Of a stretch of DNA of 64,000 nucleotides, positions 9,588 through 21,632 are shown in pieces; position 1 is the stretch's first letter, and the number at the start of each line of letters is the position of its first letter. Location of the stretch: assembly GCA_018873245.2 (NCBI GenBank), contig JAEMBT020000001.1, forward strand, positions 2,728,001 through 2,792,000, given 5' to 3'. A program made the translations under genes and the position numbers. The stretch is from Archegozetes longisetosus (Eukaryota; Arthropoda; Arachnida; Sarcoptiformes; Trhypochthoniidae). The notes below the pieces were generated by a model, which was given only the letters and a program-made list of their open reading frames with translations, was not told the origin of the DNA and searched no databases.

Positions 9588-12487
9588 TCATAGAAATGGA
9601 GTGGCATCCGTTAAAATCCAACCTAATAATACACAGTTCCTTTTGACAATTACTTTTGGAAACGCTGGCACGATCCCAATTGGATTCTCTACTGGAGAAT
9701 TCTGGGGTGGAAGCGCATAGTTGGTTTGGTTAAAATTTAAGACAAATACTGCGAAACAAAAATCACCAATTGTTGCAGCATATTTACATTTTATAGTTAT
9801 ACGTTCATTATGACAATACACGAGAATTTTATCAGATTTTGACGCATAACAAAATGCATCCTCATTGCCGATCAAATTTCTTATCATTAATAGATTAGTG
9901 TCCTTATTATACAATAACTGACAATCATTACCATTTGAAAAAACGATTTCTTTCCGAAAACCAAATATCACCTCTTTTAACGCCTCAGTGGTGGCATGAT
10001 CGAGAGAATCGTTAACAACTTCAGTATAATCGCTTGACGGGTATATCTTTTTTCCATCACGGTACACTACACTCGGCATATCACTATAATTAACACATAT
10101 AAATAAACTTCGATTCTTATCAGCCATATCAAGAAGTGATTGATGCGCATACAAATATTTCTTACTTTTCCAATTAATTAATTCCATAAATTTGGGTATA
10201 ATATAATGAAGAATAACTGTGCAATCATATTCCCATGTTAATGTCATGTCTCTTACGATTTTTCGCAGTTTTCGAACAATAAGATCGCGTATCAATTCTT
10301 GCGATGCATGAACGCAAAACGCGTGTTTTATGATATCCATGATTTGCTCTATTTCAACATACGGGTATTCAGAGTCAAAATTTGAATATATTCTCATATC
10401 ATGCCATACAACAATATCATATATTTTCTTATAATTATCAAACTTATTCCATGGGTATTCGTGCGATTCAATCTTTAACTCTGTTTCCTTTTTAATCATT
10501 AATTTTTTCATCAAAATATAATCAGAGAGTGGATTCATATTATCTTTATCCAAATTCTTATTCATAACGATGTTACGCAATTGTGGCTCATCTTCTATGT
10601 CGTCTATGGTCAGTAACCATTCGCTTTTAGACATTAAAAGCTCTGCTGCAGACCATCGATTGAGATGCTCTGAAATTTTGAGCCGACAAGAGGCGCGCAT
10701 ATAATTATACGTACGCTCCCGAATGACTGCGAAATTCTGTGATTTCATCAAAAGAGCCATAAAGTTATTTTCTATATTCTTTTTTATATAGATTCTCTCC
10801 TTAAATGGATCAATTATTTCGTAAGAATCCCTATTTAATGGTCAAACTAATGTTATCATATAAGTTGTATAATTTACTTGTGATAATTAATGTTACCTTT
10901 CATCAGGTGATATGCGTTTTTCGATGTTAAATAAGTCCATCATGATGCATCCCAGACTATACGCATCAAATTTTTTAGCATATTCCATAGTATAATTTCC
11001 ATCTTTTGGCGGCGGCGAAATATATCCGTCCGTACCAACACGACCATTAAAGTACTTAGAATATGGTTCATCTTCATCACATAGAAAAATCGCAGATCCC
11101 AAATCACCTATTTTAATGAAATTCCCGTCGCTTCCATCGGTGATGTATATATTCTCCGGTTTTAGATCGCAATGAATAATTGGAGGCGATGAAGAATGCA
11201 GATAATACACTCCGTTAACGATTTCCTCAATTAACTGTGTTGCAATAAATGCACCGATAGTTGTGATAGGATTACCGATTCTCTGGTTAAGTTCCTGATT
11301 AATTTGCTTGATCGCCTTTTTCATAGACATTCGACACAATTCCATTTGAATATACAAAGTAAGTCCTGATAATGGCATTTCGTGACCCTCTAAGACACTT
11401 TTGGACTCAGACATACTCTCACAACTTGTATCATCATTCATCCGTTGAACTACACTATTAATGTTCTCAGTCCACGACGTATTGTAATGAACTATATTCG
11501 GCGAATGGCGCAATTTGGCCCATATACGCACCTCTCCGAGGCGCTTTTGGAGATTATTCTCTGACATTTTACAAAATTAAATTTGATTACTAATTGATTT
11601 GCATTAAACCACAGTCAAATGTCCGTAAAGTTGTATATTATCCCATACCGTATAAAGAAACAGCTTTAATGGCATAAGCCTCTTCATCAGACTGATCCAA
11701 CGCTTTGTACACAGTCCCAAATGTACCATGCCCAATGATATCCACTTGTTTAAATTTTTCGGAATAGTGTCCGTTCCGTAATTGAAACTGTATTAATTTC
11801 AATGCTCCATCGAAGTCTTCCGTATAATGAGAGTAATAATATTCAATCATTTTATTTCCCAATTTAACGAGTGATTCATCTAAAGGATTATCAATATTAA
11901 TGCACATTTTATACTCATTTGAGAGTAAACTGCATATTTTCCGAAACACATCATCGTGATTATTATCGTCATTAGAGTGCAGGTCTTTGCTAATTTCATG
12001 TCTGATGATCCAAACCAACAATTGAATAAAATTTTCACTCATCTTTAGAGCAAATTTTGCGATTAATAAAGAGTTATATATATTATCCTTTATCAAGTTA
12101 AAATAATCATGTTTTATGCGATCTCATGCAACTTTTATTCGCATCACAATCAATACTGTGTCCATGGCATTGGGTTTGGCTTAAGATTAATGGATTGAAT
12201 ATGCTGTTGCTCGTTAACCATGTTATGTACAGTATCACATTACATTCATCATCATACGCTATACTATTCAACAGTGCAATCGCGGTATCTCTGAGAAATT
12301 ATCATATCTGTAAAATGCAATAAATTGCAATAACATAGTGTACTGTGATATCGTAGGTGTATTATGCAATTTATTAGATTGAAAAACATGATCATGTCTA
12401 CAATCTCACCTGTAACGTTCTTTAATTACTGATAAGCTCCCATAAGCTCCCATATAAGTTTGTGCTCTGAGGAGGGGCATTTTCCAT
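9588..12487 (-). CDS. eIF2-alpha-kinase-like protein kinase with a long unrecognised C-terminal extension
   Basis: Five exons: 12430-12487, 12244-12288, 11649-12122, 10897-11560, 9588-10830. They total 2484 nt (827 aa), with matching phases throughout. The kinase domain spans about residues 159-487: Gly-loop IIGHGTFGTVYKA, Lys187 (YAIKAV), alpha-C Glu202, HYNTSWTE, LYIQMELC, catalytic HCDLKPEN (Asp324), DLG (Asp345) where DFG is usual, and an activation segment GTDGYISPPP lacking the APE glutamate. The Y-x-T/A-W-x-E and LYIQMxLC blocks and the insert between them mark the eIF2-alpha kinase group (HRI, GCN2, PERK, PKR). The N-terminal 158 residues are helical and show no RWD domain, signal peptide or TM segment, so HRI-like is the closest reading. 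Residues 488-827 match nothing I recognise and are not clearly a HisRS domain. The two 5' exons are the least certain part. Confidence 0.8.
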
Positions 12488-12908
12488 GACTAAACTTAGG
12501 CTTAACCCTTCAACCTAAATTCATCGGTACCCAATTTGACCCAGTCAAATGACATGTGACCTTTGAACTCATAGAACTGTACTAAAGCCTTTCTATGTTA
12601 TATACTCTACTCAATAAACGAAAGATCACACTAGGCACACAGGGTATTAGAGCCCCTGGAACGAGACTTGGCCCCTATGTTTCATGGCCTTCCGAAATGA
12701 GTATCACTTTAAAGAACTACTCGAGTAGGTTTCTATGGTCCAAGTTTCATGAATCTATGACCTTCGATTTCAAGGATGCAAGACTGACAAGGAAGGGTGT
12801 CAATTGCCTGTCACCGATTTTGACCAACTAATTTTGGGTCACTTATGAAAATCTGAGTAACATTTCCCCAATCGCTCAAGTTCAGAAAACATCAGTATTC
12901 AAAGCATC
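12488..12908. other. intergenic, GC-richer tract without recognised gene
   Basis: 12490-12850 is less AT-rich than its surroundings, and 12595-12831 stays open on the plus strand. The peptide has no recognisable domain and no splice context. It may be a fragment of an unclassified repeat or the promoter side of the kinase-like gene. Confidence 0.3.
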
Positions 12909-12910
12909 TA

Positions 12911-13189
12911 TTAGGGTCAGTTGAAAAGTTTCCGTCCCGACATACTTCTCATATATATAGGATTGAATTATTGCTATTTTTTATTAAAGTGACCTCTGGT
13001 GATCCAATACCCAAAATGTCAAAATAGTACCTTTTTACGTTGCTAAGCAACAATAAATAAATTTGGTTAATTACGTTTAATTTTAAAATGGATAAACCCG
13101 ATTATCGTGCAGTGATAAAGTTTTTGAAACTGGAAGACATCCACGAAAGGATTTCAAGGATGTACGTATCGGTGGGCCACACCCACTAA
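12911..13189 (+). mobile_element. mariner element, 5' fragment
   Basis: Begins with a mariner-like terminus next to TA (GGTCAGTTGAAAAGTTTCCG), followed by about 170 bp of leader and an ATG at 13088 that opens a mariner transposase N-terminus. Similarity stops near 13170, and no 3' inverted repeat was found, so the rest has been lost. Confidence 0.72.
13088..13189 (+). pseudogene. mariner transposase N-terminal remnant
   Basis: 33 codons starting MDKPDYRAVIKFLKLEDIHE. The M-x-K-x-(E/D)-Y-R-x-x-I-K-F pattern is the conserved start of the paired-domain-like DNA-binding region in mariner transposases. A few residues of the usual linker appear to be missing after FLKLE. The frame runs into unrelated sequence and stops. 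Confidence 0.75.
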
Positions 13190-15618
13190 TCTTCTCACAT
13201 ATATACTACAGGACACCCCCTACATTCCACATCCGTAAATTTTTGCCACACTCCCCTGTTCAAGAGACACGTTCACTTTGGTGAATCTGGTCTTATTAAT
13301 AATTTTGCATAATAGATCTCGCAGTACAATGATAATTCAACCCTTTTCAAAGTTTAGGTAGCACTAAAAAGGACTATTTTCAATTAATTGTCAACTTAGT
13401 ATCGGATGACATCCCATTCCTTCGAAGAATTCGCATTGTATAACTGGCATTAAATGAATTAAATTAAAGAAAAAATCTGTTATTGGTCATTCCATTGTGA
13501 CATAGGGAGAATTCTCAAAACACCACTTCATTACTATGTCATATATTCATTCGATTTTATGTTAATCTTAGAAATTTAGAAATTTCTAACAATACTAAAG
13601 TTAGGGCAGATGTAAATTAGAGAAAATTTCACAGAGTTAATATTATGTAACATATTTAAAAGTTTAATAAATAGCTATAAAATTCAAATTATTAGAATTC
13701 GTTTTTCACTTTAATATACTTATGGAAAGATTGATTTACCATTTCTTATTAGCAATTAAAAATCCAACATGATTTAATAAAAAATAAATGTTTTAATTAA
13801 TCACTCTTAAGCGTTCTTATTTATTCGAGTGTATACTTAAGCGAATCACAAACATATATTTGTTATGTGAATTTATTTTAAAAATATTTTGAAAACGCAT
13901 ATACTAAAACGATTCATACAAGTTGAAAAAGTTAAGCAGCGGCGAAAGCGGTTCGCATCAGTACCGTAACCAGGATTTGAACCATAATGGGGCTAAGGCT
14001 GGGTCTTTTTCTCATAGTGAAAAGATTTTATTTTAATTAAAATTTCTCAAATCAATAGAATTTTTCTGTTACAATGGTTTACAGTAGAGAAGGGCCTTTC
14101 CGAGAAATAATCTACGCAGGAAGAGTGAATTTCATTTCCTCGGATTCCGAAATTCCACTTTTCAATGAATAAACTTTCAAAAACTTTCACAAGAAATAGT
14201 TTTGTTACAGAGATAGAAATAGTTCACAAGAAATTGATAACAAGTTTATACTTAATCACAATTTCCTAAGGTGTTGTATTCTTTTGAACTAGCATTAGTT
14301 ATATCCGCACATGAAAAACCTTTTTCGTTCAAAATCCCATTATTTTTCTTTTTAAAAATGTTTTTATGATTTTATGGAAAATTATTCGGGAACAGGAAGT
14401 TTATACTTACCTGGATCCCGGACCTCTCTAGTTTAAAACAAATTTATTGACGAATAGATCTAAATCTAAGGCTACAGCTATTTCTCTTTCTATTGACATT
14501 ATAGCTAATCCATTCAACCTTTCATTTCAATACTTGCTTTCTTTTACTCATTATTTTGATATTTATCAACGAAATTAAAATTATATTTTCAGTTCAAATC
14601 TATGTAATATAAAACACGAATAATTTATGTAAAGTTTTGAATACAAAATGTTTTATTTTTTAAATAAATGATAGCTTTTTGATTTACATTATGCTGAGTC
14701 TAAGATCTTAATACCTCAAAATATTTCTAAGACTTCTAGAATAAAACTTTGAGAAGCAATTACAATGTATGTGCAATGTCTGTGATCTTAAAGACTAAGT
14801 AGTGTAATGATTACTTTAAGCAAACAAAAAGATTAATACTGAGATATCAGTTGATTTCTCAAAACAAATGCAAATCGAAGTTCAATAACTTCAACCGTTT
14901 TTACATTTATTTTTATTTTGCACTAAAAACTACTTTAATTTCATATTGTTGATAGTTTTCAAGTGCATACGTCTGCGAAATGATATATCTAAAAGTATTA
15001 TTTAGTTATTAATAATTTTTTGATCAATAACAGCAAATATTCAATAAAAATGATAAGCAAGAGAATGCATCTCATTAATAGATTTGTCATGTATTAAAGT
15101 ACATATTACAGTTTAGTTTTTGGAAAGTATTTCAGTTTTTCATACTTTTAAAAGAATGCCAACTAATCGATTGTATCACTACTCAAACATATCTACACAG
15201 AATTTCCTGAAAGTTTCTGTCGGGGCTATAGCCTCCTATGGGTTACGGCAGTGGTTCGTAGGTCAAGAGAGTCCCTATTCGAGCCCAGCTTGTCTTAATC
15301 TTTTACTATTTCATTCTTAACTTCTTTCTCTTTTTTGCTAGACTACATAATTTGTATTTTGCGTACATGTATTTTAAATATATGATTCAACATTAGAGGG
15401 CTGCAGACGCTCGATCATCCGTTCCCATTTTATCCGTTGAGTGAATAGTCTATTCTTTTACTCTACAGTGAATATGTGAAACCGATCACGAGAGAGAGAG
15501 AGTGTGTACTATAAAATAGTGTGTGCTATCAAAAGGTTCTAACATTTAAGTCAATATTTATGGGTAAAGTTATAAGACATTACTAAACTTTTTAGTGCTT
15601 TTAAATATATACTTGATG

Positions 15619-15621
<3 letters not shown>
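13190..15621. other. intergenic, no gene recognised
   Basis: AT-rich. Two short tRNA-like fragments are noted: 13950-14000 (minus strand GGTTCAAATCCTGG) and 15205-15300 (plus strand, B-box-like TATTCGAGCCC). A (GA)n/(GT)n run lies at 15492-15506. No exon-like coding sequence was found. Confidence 0.35.

Positions 15622-15662
<41 letters not shown>
15622..15662. repeat. (AC)n microsatellite
   Basis: About 20 uninterrupted AC units directly before dispersed repeat copy B. Confidence 0.95.
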
Positions 15663-15664
<2 letters not shown>

Positions 15665-15670
15665 GTTTCA

Positions 15671-17895
15671 TATTGAATGCTATTAATATCTAAATTTGTT
15701 TATATGACATGCTTCACATTTGGCGCTTATCTCAATTCTCCTATCGTTCTTTAATTATTTGAATCTATGCTTCGCTTCTCTAAAACTAATTGGTTTCAAT
15801 TAATTGATTGTTCATAAAATCGATGTCATTTCAGTTTTGTAATGACACAATTTTGTTCAGTAATGTTTTTTAGATTCAAGTATTTCTATAGAAATGATTT
15901 TGGCTTTACTTTCAAACATTTTTGTACTTTTAAAGTTTCGAAAAGATTATAGTTTTAAACCTTTGAAAAAAGTTATAGTTTCAAGATTCTGAAAAAAGTA
16001 TTAAAGTTTTCAAACTATGATAGTTTTGTAGTTGCACTTAAGCTCATTCGTATAGACTTCCGCCCAAAAAATAGATTTCATGCATTTTTTCAACACTTAC
16101 TCATAAAATGAGTTAAGTATAGAAAAAAATCATTTTCTTGTTATGAAAAATTAATGGAAAGCTATTAGCTTAACAGATTTAGAGCAGAGCTTTACTAATC
16201 AGAATGTTTTTTAACACGACAAACAATAAATATGATTATCGTACCAGATCAACGAAAACACCAGTAATTATTATAAGATGAAATCATATCTTTCTTCCAT
16301 TATATTTTCTTTAACTTCTCGAATACACTTTTCTGTTTATGCCAAACAAATCACTCAATTCAACTAAAATTATGCATCATTTTTGCACTTTATGATGCGT
16401 ATCACTCAAAACCATAACAGCGAGAGACTTTATAACTAAAACCTATAATTATATTTAGAAATTTTAAATTCAATTTATTTATGAAGAGTGAACTGAACCA
16501 TATAAGATCAGAATAAGTTAGAATCTTATCAGAATAGGTCGAAATTTTATCAAAATAAATATTCTTGTAATTAATTAAGTGTTAAACTTATGCATTTTCA
16601 AGCATTTTTAACGAAAGTTAATCAATATTAGTTCAGTTATAGTCAATGTAAAACTTGATTTCAAAATAATAAATCTAATAATAAACCAAACCAAAGTATT
16701 TTGAATGCTGATAAAGAAAATAGAGTTTTATTTGAAAGTTTGGTTCAATGTTCCATTCACTAAATATAGCTTAGCATAAGAGGCATAAATCAAATTTTGA
16801 TCAGTGTATCAATGCAAGTGTTCTACTGTATTGCATGCAATTTACTTATATAGACCTGTACTTTTCAGGTTTAATTTTGATGCTAACTCTTTGTGGATCA
16901 ATCGAGTTTAATAAATTTGACCAAGTTCAGAGTCTATCGGGTTTAACCTGAAAATTGATTTTCAATTTGAGGTCAATCAATTGCAAAAATTCACATGTAT
17001 TAATTAATGTACTAATTCAAGTGTCCTTCTATATCTCCATTAAAATACAAATCGAATACATATTTAGGTTTCGGTTATTTAATAATAAGCGATGATCTGT
17101 TTGAGCATTTCTAAATTCTGAGAATTACAGTGTTTTACGCGTGACTTGCAGTGTGTGACTTAAGGTTTAAAAGTTTGATGCAATACGTATATTTCACGTA
17201 TATTTACGTAGATTTTGCACATTGAGAGCCAAACCCCACTTCCAAATTTTCTTTTCTAAGGGTTTAATGGGTTAAACCCTAAAAATATGGGCCTAAACTT
17301 ATATAGTCAAATATTATTTACAAGTATTTACTAAATAAGAACAATTGAATGGAAAGCTTTATTAATTACTGTTGTCAGATACTCAATAATGTGACTCATA
17401 ATAGAAAATATCTGCATAAATTCAATTATATACTTGCACATTCAAAGTATTGATAAATAGGTATTAACTCGAGAAACCGGGATCCAAGACCTGAAATCCT
17501 GGAAAGGTGAACCCAACCGATAAAATTGTGTTTATGATCACACATACACTCTAAAATTAAAAATTCATAATCTATAAGCTATTTTAGCACCTGGTGATAT
17601 AATGACTGAGCTATTAATACAAGTTATCATTAAAGCATGAAATTAGTGAAGTTATAGCAATTAAGTTAACACAAAATTGAAAAATATTCAAAATAGACAT
17701 TATCGAATAGTAAATTATAGTATAGTAATTAAATTATCTAGTTAAGTATATCCATTAGCATGAAAATCTAAATTGTCCTCCATTAATCTGAATGCTTGAT
17801 AGATTTCCTTATTTTCGATACGATTTGCAAACTAACTTTCTACTAATCATTATCGGAAAAGAACTTTTTCGTGTTTTAAAGTTTAAGGAATAGGT
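15671..17895. repeat. dispersed non-coding repeat, copy B, split
   Basis: 15671-16535 matches 1655-2530, and about 17655-17895 matches 2535-2810, same order and strand. Between them copy B carries about 1.1 kb absent from copy A, which is either an insertion here or a deletion there. The extra segment has no ORF and no clear inverted ends. It contains a near-palindrome at 17261-17280 (GGGTTTAATGGGTTAAACCC). Confidence 0.72.
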
Positions 17896-19560
17896 TGAGT
17901 GGGTAGTATTTCAAATATAATATAGACTAAATGGATAAACAACTTATGTTAGAAACTGTTTAAAAACAATCAGCTCTAATACATTTTGTCTTATGCTTCG
18001 ATTAAACGAGTCAATAATTGCAAAGGTTTTAAACTGAAAGGTGTAATCAGGAGTTGTCAAAACTTATGCCTTACAGAGTGCTAAGTTTGACATATTTCAA
18101 ATGATGTTACTTAAACGACAGATATATTGACAAATGAAAGCTTTGGAGAGATGTTTCAGACAAACATGAAAGTCTTCATAAAAGTACGACGCCTTAGGCC
18201 ATATTTGATTAACTGATATATTCTTAACAATTAGTTTTCATTCTCAATAGTTTTCTCATTCAAATAAAACTTCAGTTGACTTGAAGGATGTTGAGAATGA
18301 CACAAATTTCCTACGCTTTAACAACAAACACCTTTTCACATCAGTTTGATGTGATGATAACTTTTTGACTTTATAATGCTTAATTGTAACACTTGGATAA
18401 CTATTTTGATGATTATGAATTGAAATTTTAGTTTTGTTTACCTGTAAATATTTTATTATAAGTAATTAACGCTGATTTGAAATTTGATTGTGAACAATTT
18501 CTCATTATATGGTTAATGTTATAAAATATTATCTTCTTTATATGGTTAAGTGAATGCTATAAAATACTATCTCCATTCATATTACATTACAGATAGCACG
18601 TAATATTACTGACCCAATCACATACGAGTCTATAATGACACAATCTATGTAAAACTTTACACGTGCACAAAACTCTGCTCCTATCATAGTTATTAGTACT
18701 TATGATCAATTTTGTAATTAATTCTAATGATTTTGTGTGAAAAGGTGAGAAAGTGTAACTATAAAAATAACAAAAGTAGATCATCAATACTGTTGTCCTT
18801 AATGTAAATTTATTTGGAGATTAGTTTAAATGATTTTAAACTATTTTGAATCATTTTCTATTTTTTATCTTTCTTCTCAAATTAATATTATTTTACATAT
18901 TTTATTCATGCTCAAAACAAACTAGAAGTATTTTGGTAATATAATAATTGAAGTGAAAGAGTTAATTGAAATAATACTAATAATAATAATAATTAACAAG
19001 ATTACAGAAAGGAGAAGAGAAGTATTGATAAGAAGGATAATTCAACTGTAAAAGTTGAATAGATTTAAAGACAATAATTAGGTAGTATGTTAGAAAGTAT
19101 AGAAAATAATAGAAATCAATTGATATATTATCTGCTTCCTATTTAACTAAACATTTTACAATGATTGAGCATTGAGGTTTGATAGGAAACAAGTGATTAT
19201 ATTTAATACTTACTAGTAATTCGTTTTCTATATTTCAATAATATAATCCTACCTTAAATAATTATTCTTTTCTATTATTTCTTTTATTTTATTTTAGATT
19301 TTACTTTTTAGATCCTTGTAAAATGTGATTTTTTGAGGAAAATCTACATTAAATACAAAAGTTTAAACTATTGGGTTATGGGAAAAATACGGCGGAAAAT
19401 CGCATCAAGTTCATTGCTTCACTTTAACTTACTTTTTCTGCTTATTAACCAACCTTTTCTAGTTTTCTCTAACCATTCAGTTAGTTCTATAAGGTGCTGT
19501 TTCTTATGCTAATTATAGATGAGACTTTATACAACTGACTCAAGTAATGGTTGTGGACTA
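17896..19560. other. intergenic, no gene recognised
   Basis: AT-rich, with stops in all frames at short intervals. It probably includes regulatory sequence of the CRAL-TRIO gene downstream. Confidence 0.35.
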
Positions 19561-19628
19561 GAACTCAATACGTGGGACCACAACTAAATGCGTAGGGACC
19601 ATAACTCAATGCATGGGGACTACAACTG
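19561..19628. repeat. 21-bp tandem repeat
   Basis: Just over three units of the type AACTCAATGCGTGGGGACCA, about 370 bp upstream of the CRAL-TRIO gene start. Confidence 0.8.
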
Positions 19629-19994
19629 GAATACTTTAAAATCATAATCAAGTCAACCTTGGTTTTATATTTATTTTACGCCTGAAGAGTTGAATTTCGA
19701 ATCAGATTCATTCACTTATTAACTGTGTTAGGTAAATGTTGTCAAACAACTTACGATCACTTGAACGTTTCACTTTTCCACTTCATTCTACCTTTAACTC
19801 GATTTCACTCTCAGTCTGAGATATCATACCAACTAATTCAGAGTTTGTTAGTGTATAGTATTGTTATATTTGTCTTCTATTTATTCAACTTTTTTACTCC
19901 TTTCTTCGACTGATTTGCCTTAAGCCTACCACTTGTGCAAAGTTTATGTAAAAGTGTTTTGACTGAATTGATCAAAAATTTTGACACAAGAAGA

Positions 19995-20834
19995 ATGCCA
20001 TCAATCGATAAAACAGAAGAATTGCAACAAATAGTTGCTAAAGTTCGAGAATTATTTCTTCTTGATTACGAAGAGAATAAAGAGTTATATTTTGAAGGAG
20101 ATGTTGAGAAAGTACGTGAAGATGACTGGTATGTCACCAGATTTGTGTTGAGAAACAGGAAAAAAATCGATCCTTCCTTTGAAATGCTTAAGAATTCTAT
20201 GCGATGGCGAAATGAGTTCGGCATTCCCCAAATGAAAGAAACTGATTTTCCTCAGGAGTTCTATAAAATTGGTGGTGTCTTTCCATATGCTAAAGATCGT
20301 GATGGCAATGCTATGATTTATATGCGAATCAAAATGCATAGGAAAATTTCTGAGCTTGACTTAGCTCTAAAACAATATCTCGTGTTTATCATTAACAAAG
20401 TTGATGTCGAAGTTGATGGTAGAGGTATAGCAATAGTGTTTGATTGTCAACAAGCAGGTATTGCGAATATAGATATGGATATGCTTTGGTTTTTGATATC
20501 TTCCATGAATAAGTACTATCCAAAAGGTCTTTCATATATATTGGTTTATGAGCTACCGTGGATTTTCAACGCTGCCTGGAAGATTGCCAAGGGTTGGATA
20601 CCTCAAGAACAACGTAAGCTCATCAAATTCGCCAACAGAAAAGATGTCACCGACTATATTGATCCCGAAAACTTACCTGATTTCATGGGCGGCACTTGTC
20701 AGAGAAGCTACCGAGCTGTTCCCAAAGGTTGTCCTCCTGTTGAAGATCTTGCGAGAGACAAAGGTGTTAAAGATTCGGATATTAAAAGAATTACTAAAAT
20801 TTTTGAACCGTATCTATTAGAAGCCGAAAATTAG
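19995..20834 (+). CDS. CRAL-TRIO (Sec14-like) protein related to the MOSPD2 N-terminus
   Basis: 279 aa from ATG 19995. The frame is open upstream to 19935, but only with a GTG. The first about 75 residues are a CRAL-TRIO N-terminal helical bundle (DDWYVTRFVLRNRKKIDPSFEMLKNSMRWRNEFG, in part). Residues about 85-235 form the lipid-binding domain, with IAIVFDCQQAGIANIDMDM, YYPKGLSYILVYELPWIFNAAWKIAKGW and LPDFMGGTC. This order resembles MOSPD2, whose CRAL-TRIO domain is followed by an MSP (FFAT-binding) domain and a tail anchor. This protein stops right after the CRAL-TRIO domain, so it cannot tether to the ER in the MOSPD2 way and is probably a soluble lipid-binding protein. No introns. AATAAA lies 54 bp after the stop. 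Confidence 0.85.
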   Translation: MPSIDKTEELQQIVAKVRELFLLDYEENKELYFEGDVEKVREDDWYVTRFVLRNRKKIDPSFEMLKNSMRWRNEFGIPQMKETDFPQEFYKIGGVFPYAKDRDGNAMIYMRIKMHRKISELDLALKQYLVFIINKVDVEVDGRGIAIVFDCQQAGIANIDMDMLWFLISSMNKYYPKGLSYILVYELPWIFNAAWKIAKGWIPQEQRKLIKFANRKDVTDYIDPENLPDFMGGTCQRSYRAVPKGCPPVEDLARDKGVKDSDIKRITKIFEPYLLEAEN

Positions 20835-20887
20835 CTTAAGTTAGCGCAGCTTAAGTTATATTCTTGTTTTGTATTTAGTTCTAATTG

Positions 20888-20893
20888 AATAAA
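20888..20893 (+). terminator. poly(A) signal AATAAA of the CRAL-TRIO gene
   Basis: Canonical hexamer 54 nt after the stop codon, in the only convincing position. Confidence 0.6.
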
Positions 20894-21395
20894 TTTTATA
20901 TTGATTCTCAATATTTCCTACTTAAGATTTGGTGTAAGATATTTAAATTTTATTTTTATTTTTTAATTGCTATTCAATAAACATTTGGAAATTCCACAAG
21001 TTTCTAATTAACATTATTATCAGACTGATTATCGCTGACTCCTTGACTTTTCTTTGAAAACCCCAAATACCCAGTGTTCAAGCGAATTGACTTAGGAATT
21101 TTAATTTTTATGCTAATTCTGTGATTGGGTTAAAGTATTTTCCATTTTTACTTGACAACCCAAATATGCAAGCTTTCAAAATAAGTTATATTTTTGGTAT
21201 ATTATTTTTTAAAATTTAGCTGAAGGTTAATTGTTTCTCTAATCTAATTAGTTTAATATTATTAGCATCAAATATCTAATAATAAATCAGAAGTATTTTG
21301 CTATATCGTCATTTCATTGAATTCAATGATTCAAACGTGTAATGAAAACCTGTTCTGTCAAAGTCAACAATTTATACGTATAAATAACATGGAAA

Positions 21396-21450
21396 AACAC
21401 AATCCAAACACAGTCCAAACACAATCCTAACACAGTCCAAACACAATCCT
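21396..21450. repeat. 11-bp tandem repeat x5
   Basis: Units alternate AACACAATCCA and AACACAGTCCA with A/T variants, in the gap between the two convergent genes. Confidence 0.88.
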
Positions 21451-21496
21451 AACTATTACCTGTTATTAAGTACCTGTTGTTTGCCAATAATTATCA

Positions 21497-21502
21497 TTTA
21501 TT
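21497..21502 (-). terminator. possible poly(A) signal of the LAMP-like gene
   Basis: AATAAA on the minus strand about 130 nt after the stop at 21633. Confidence 0.45.
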
Positions 21503-21632
21503 ATATATGATAAGATCAAATCAATACAATGAAATCAAAGTTAATTTTTGGTGAAATACTTGAAATATGAATTAGGAAATATAACTGAGATTTATAGAGG
21601 TGATAGCTTAAAGTGATTGAATTACTTGAAAC

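Noticed and set aside
12126..12323. plus-strand ORF starting MQLLFASQSIL
   Set aside because: It overlaps, on the opposite strand, the second exon of the kinase-like gene and its flanking introns.
12595..12831. 78-codon plus-strand ORF
   Set aside because: No domain, no start context, no neighbouring exon; the base composition suggests an old repeat rather than a gene.
13950..14000. minus-strand GGTTCAAATCCTGG, resembling a tRNA T-arm
   Set aside because: The rest of a tRNA (anticodon and D arms, acceptor stem) is absent.
15205..15300. tRNA-like segment with B-box-like TATTCGAGCCC and an A-box-like GGCAGTGG
   Set aside because: No acceptor-stem pairing or cloverleaf could be drawn; at most a fragment of a tRNA-derived SINE.
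19725..19913. hydrophobic ORF just upstream of the CRAL-TRIO gene
   Set aside because: Composition follows AT-rich DNA, there is no splice link to the downstream gene, and the CRAL-TRIO domain is complete without it.
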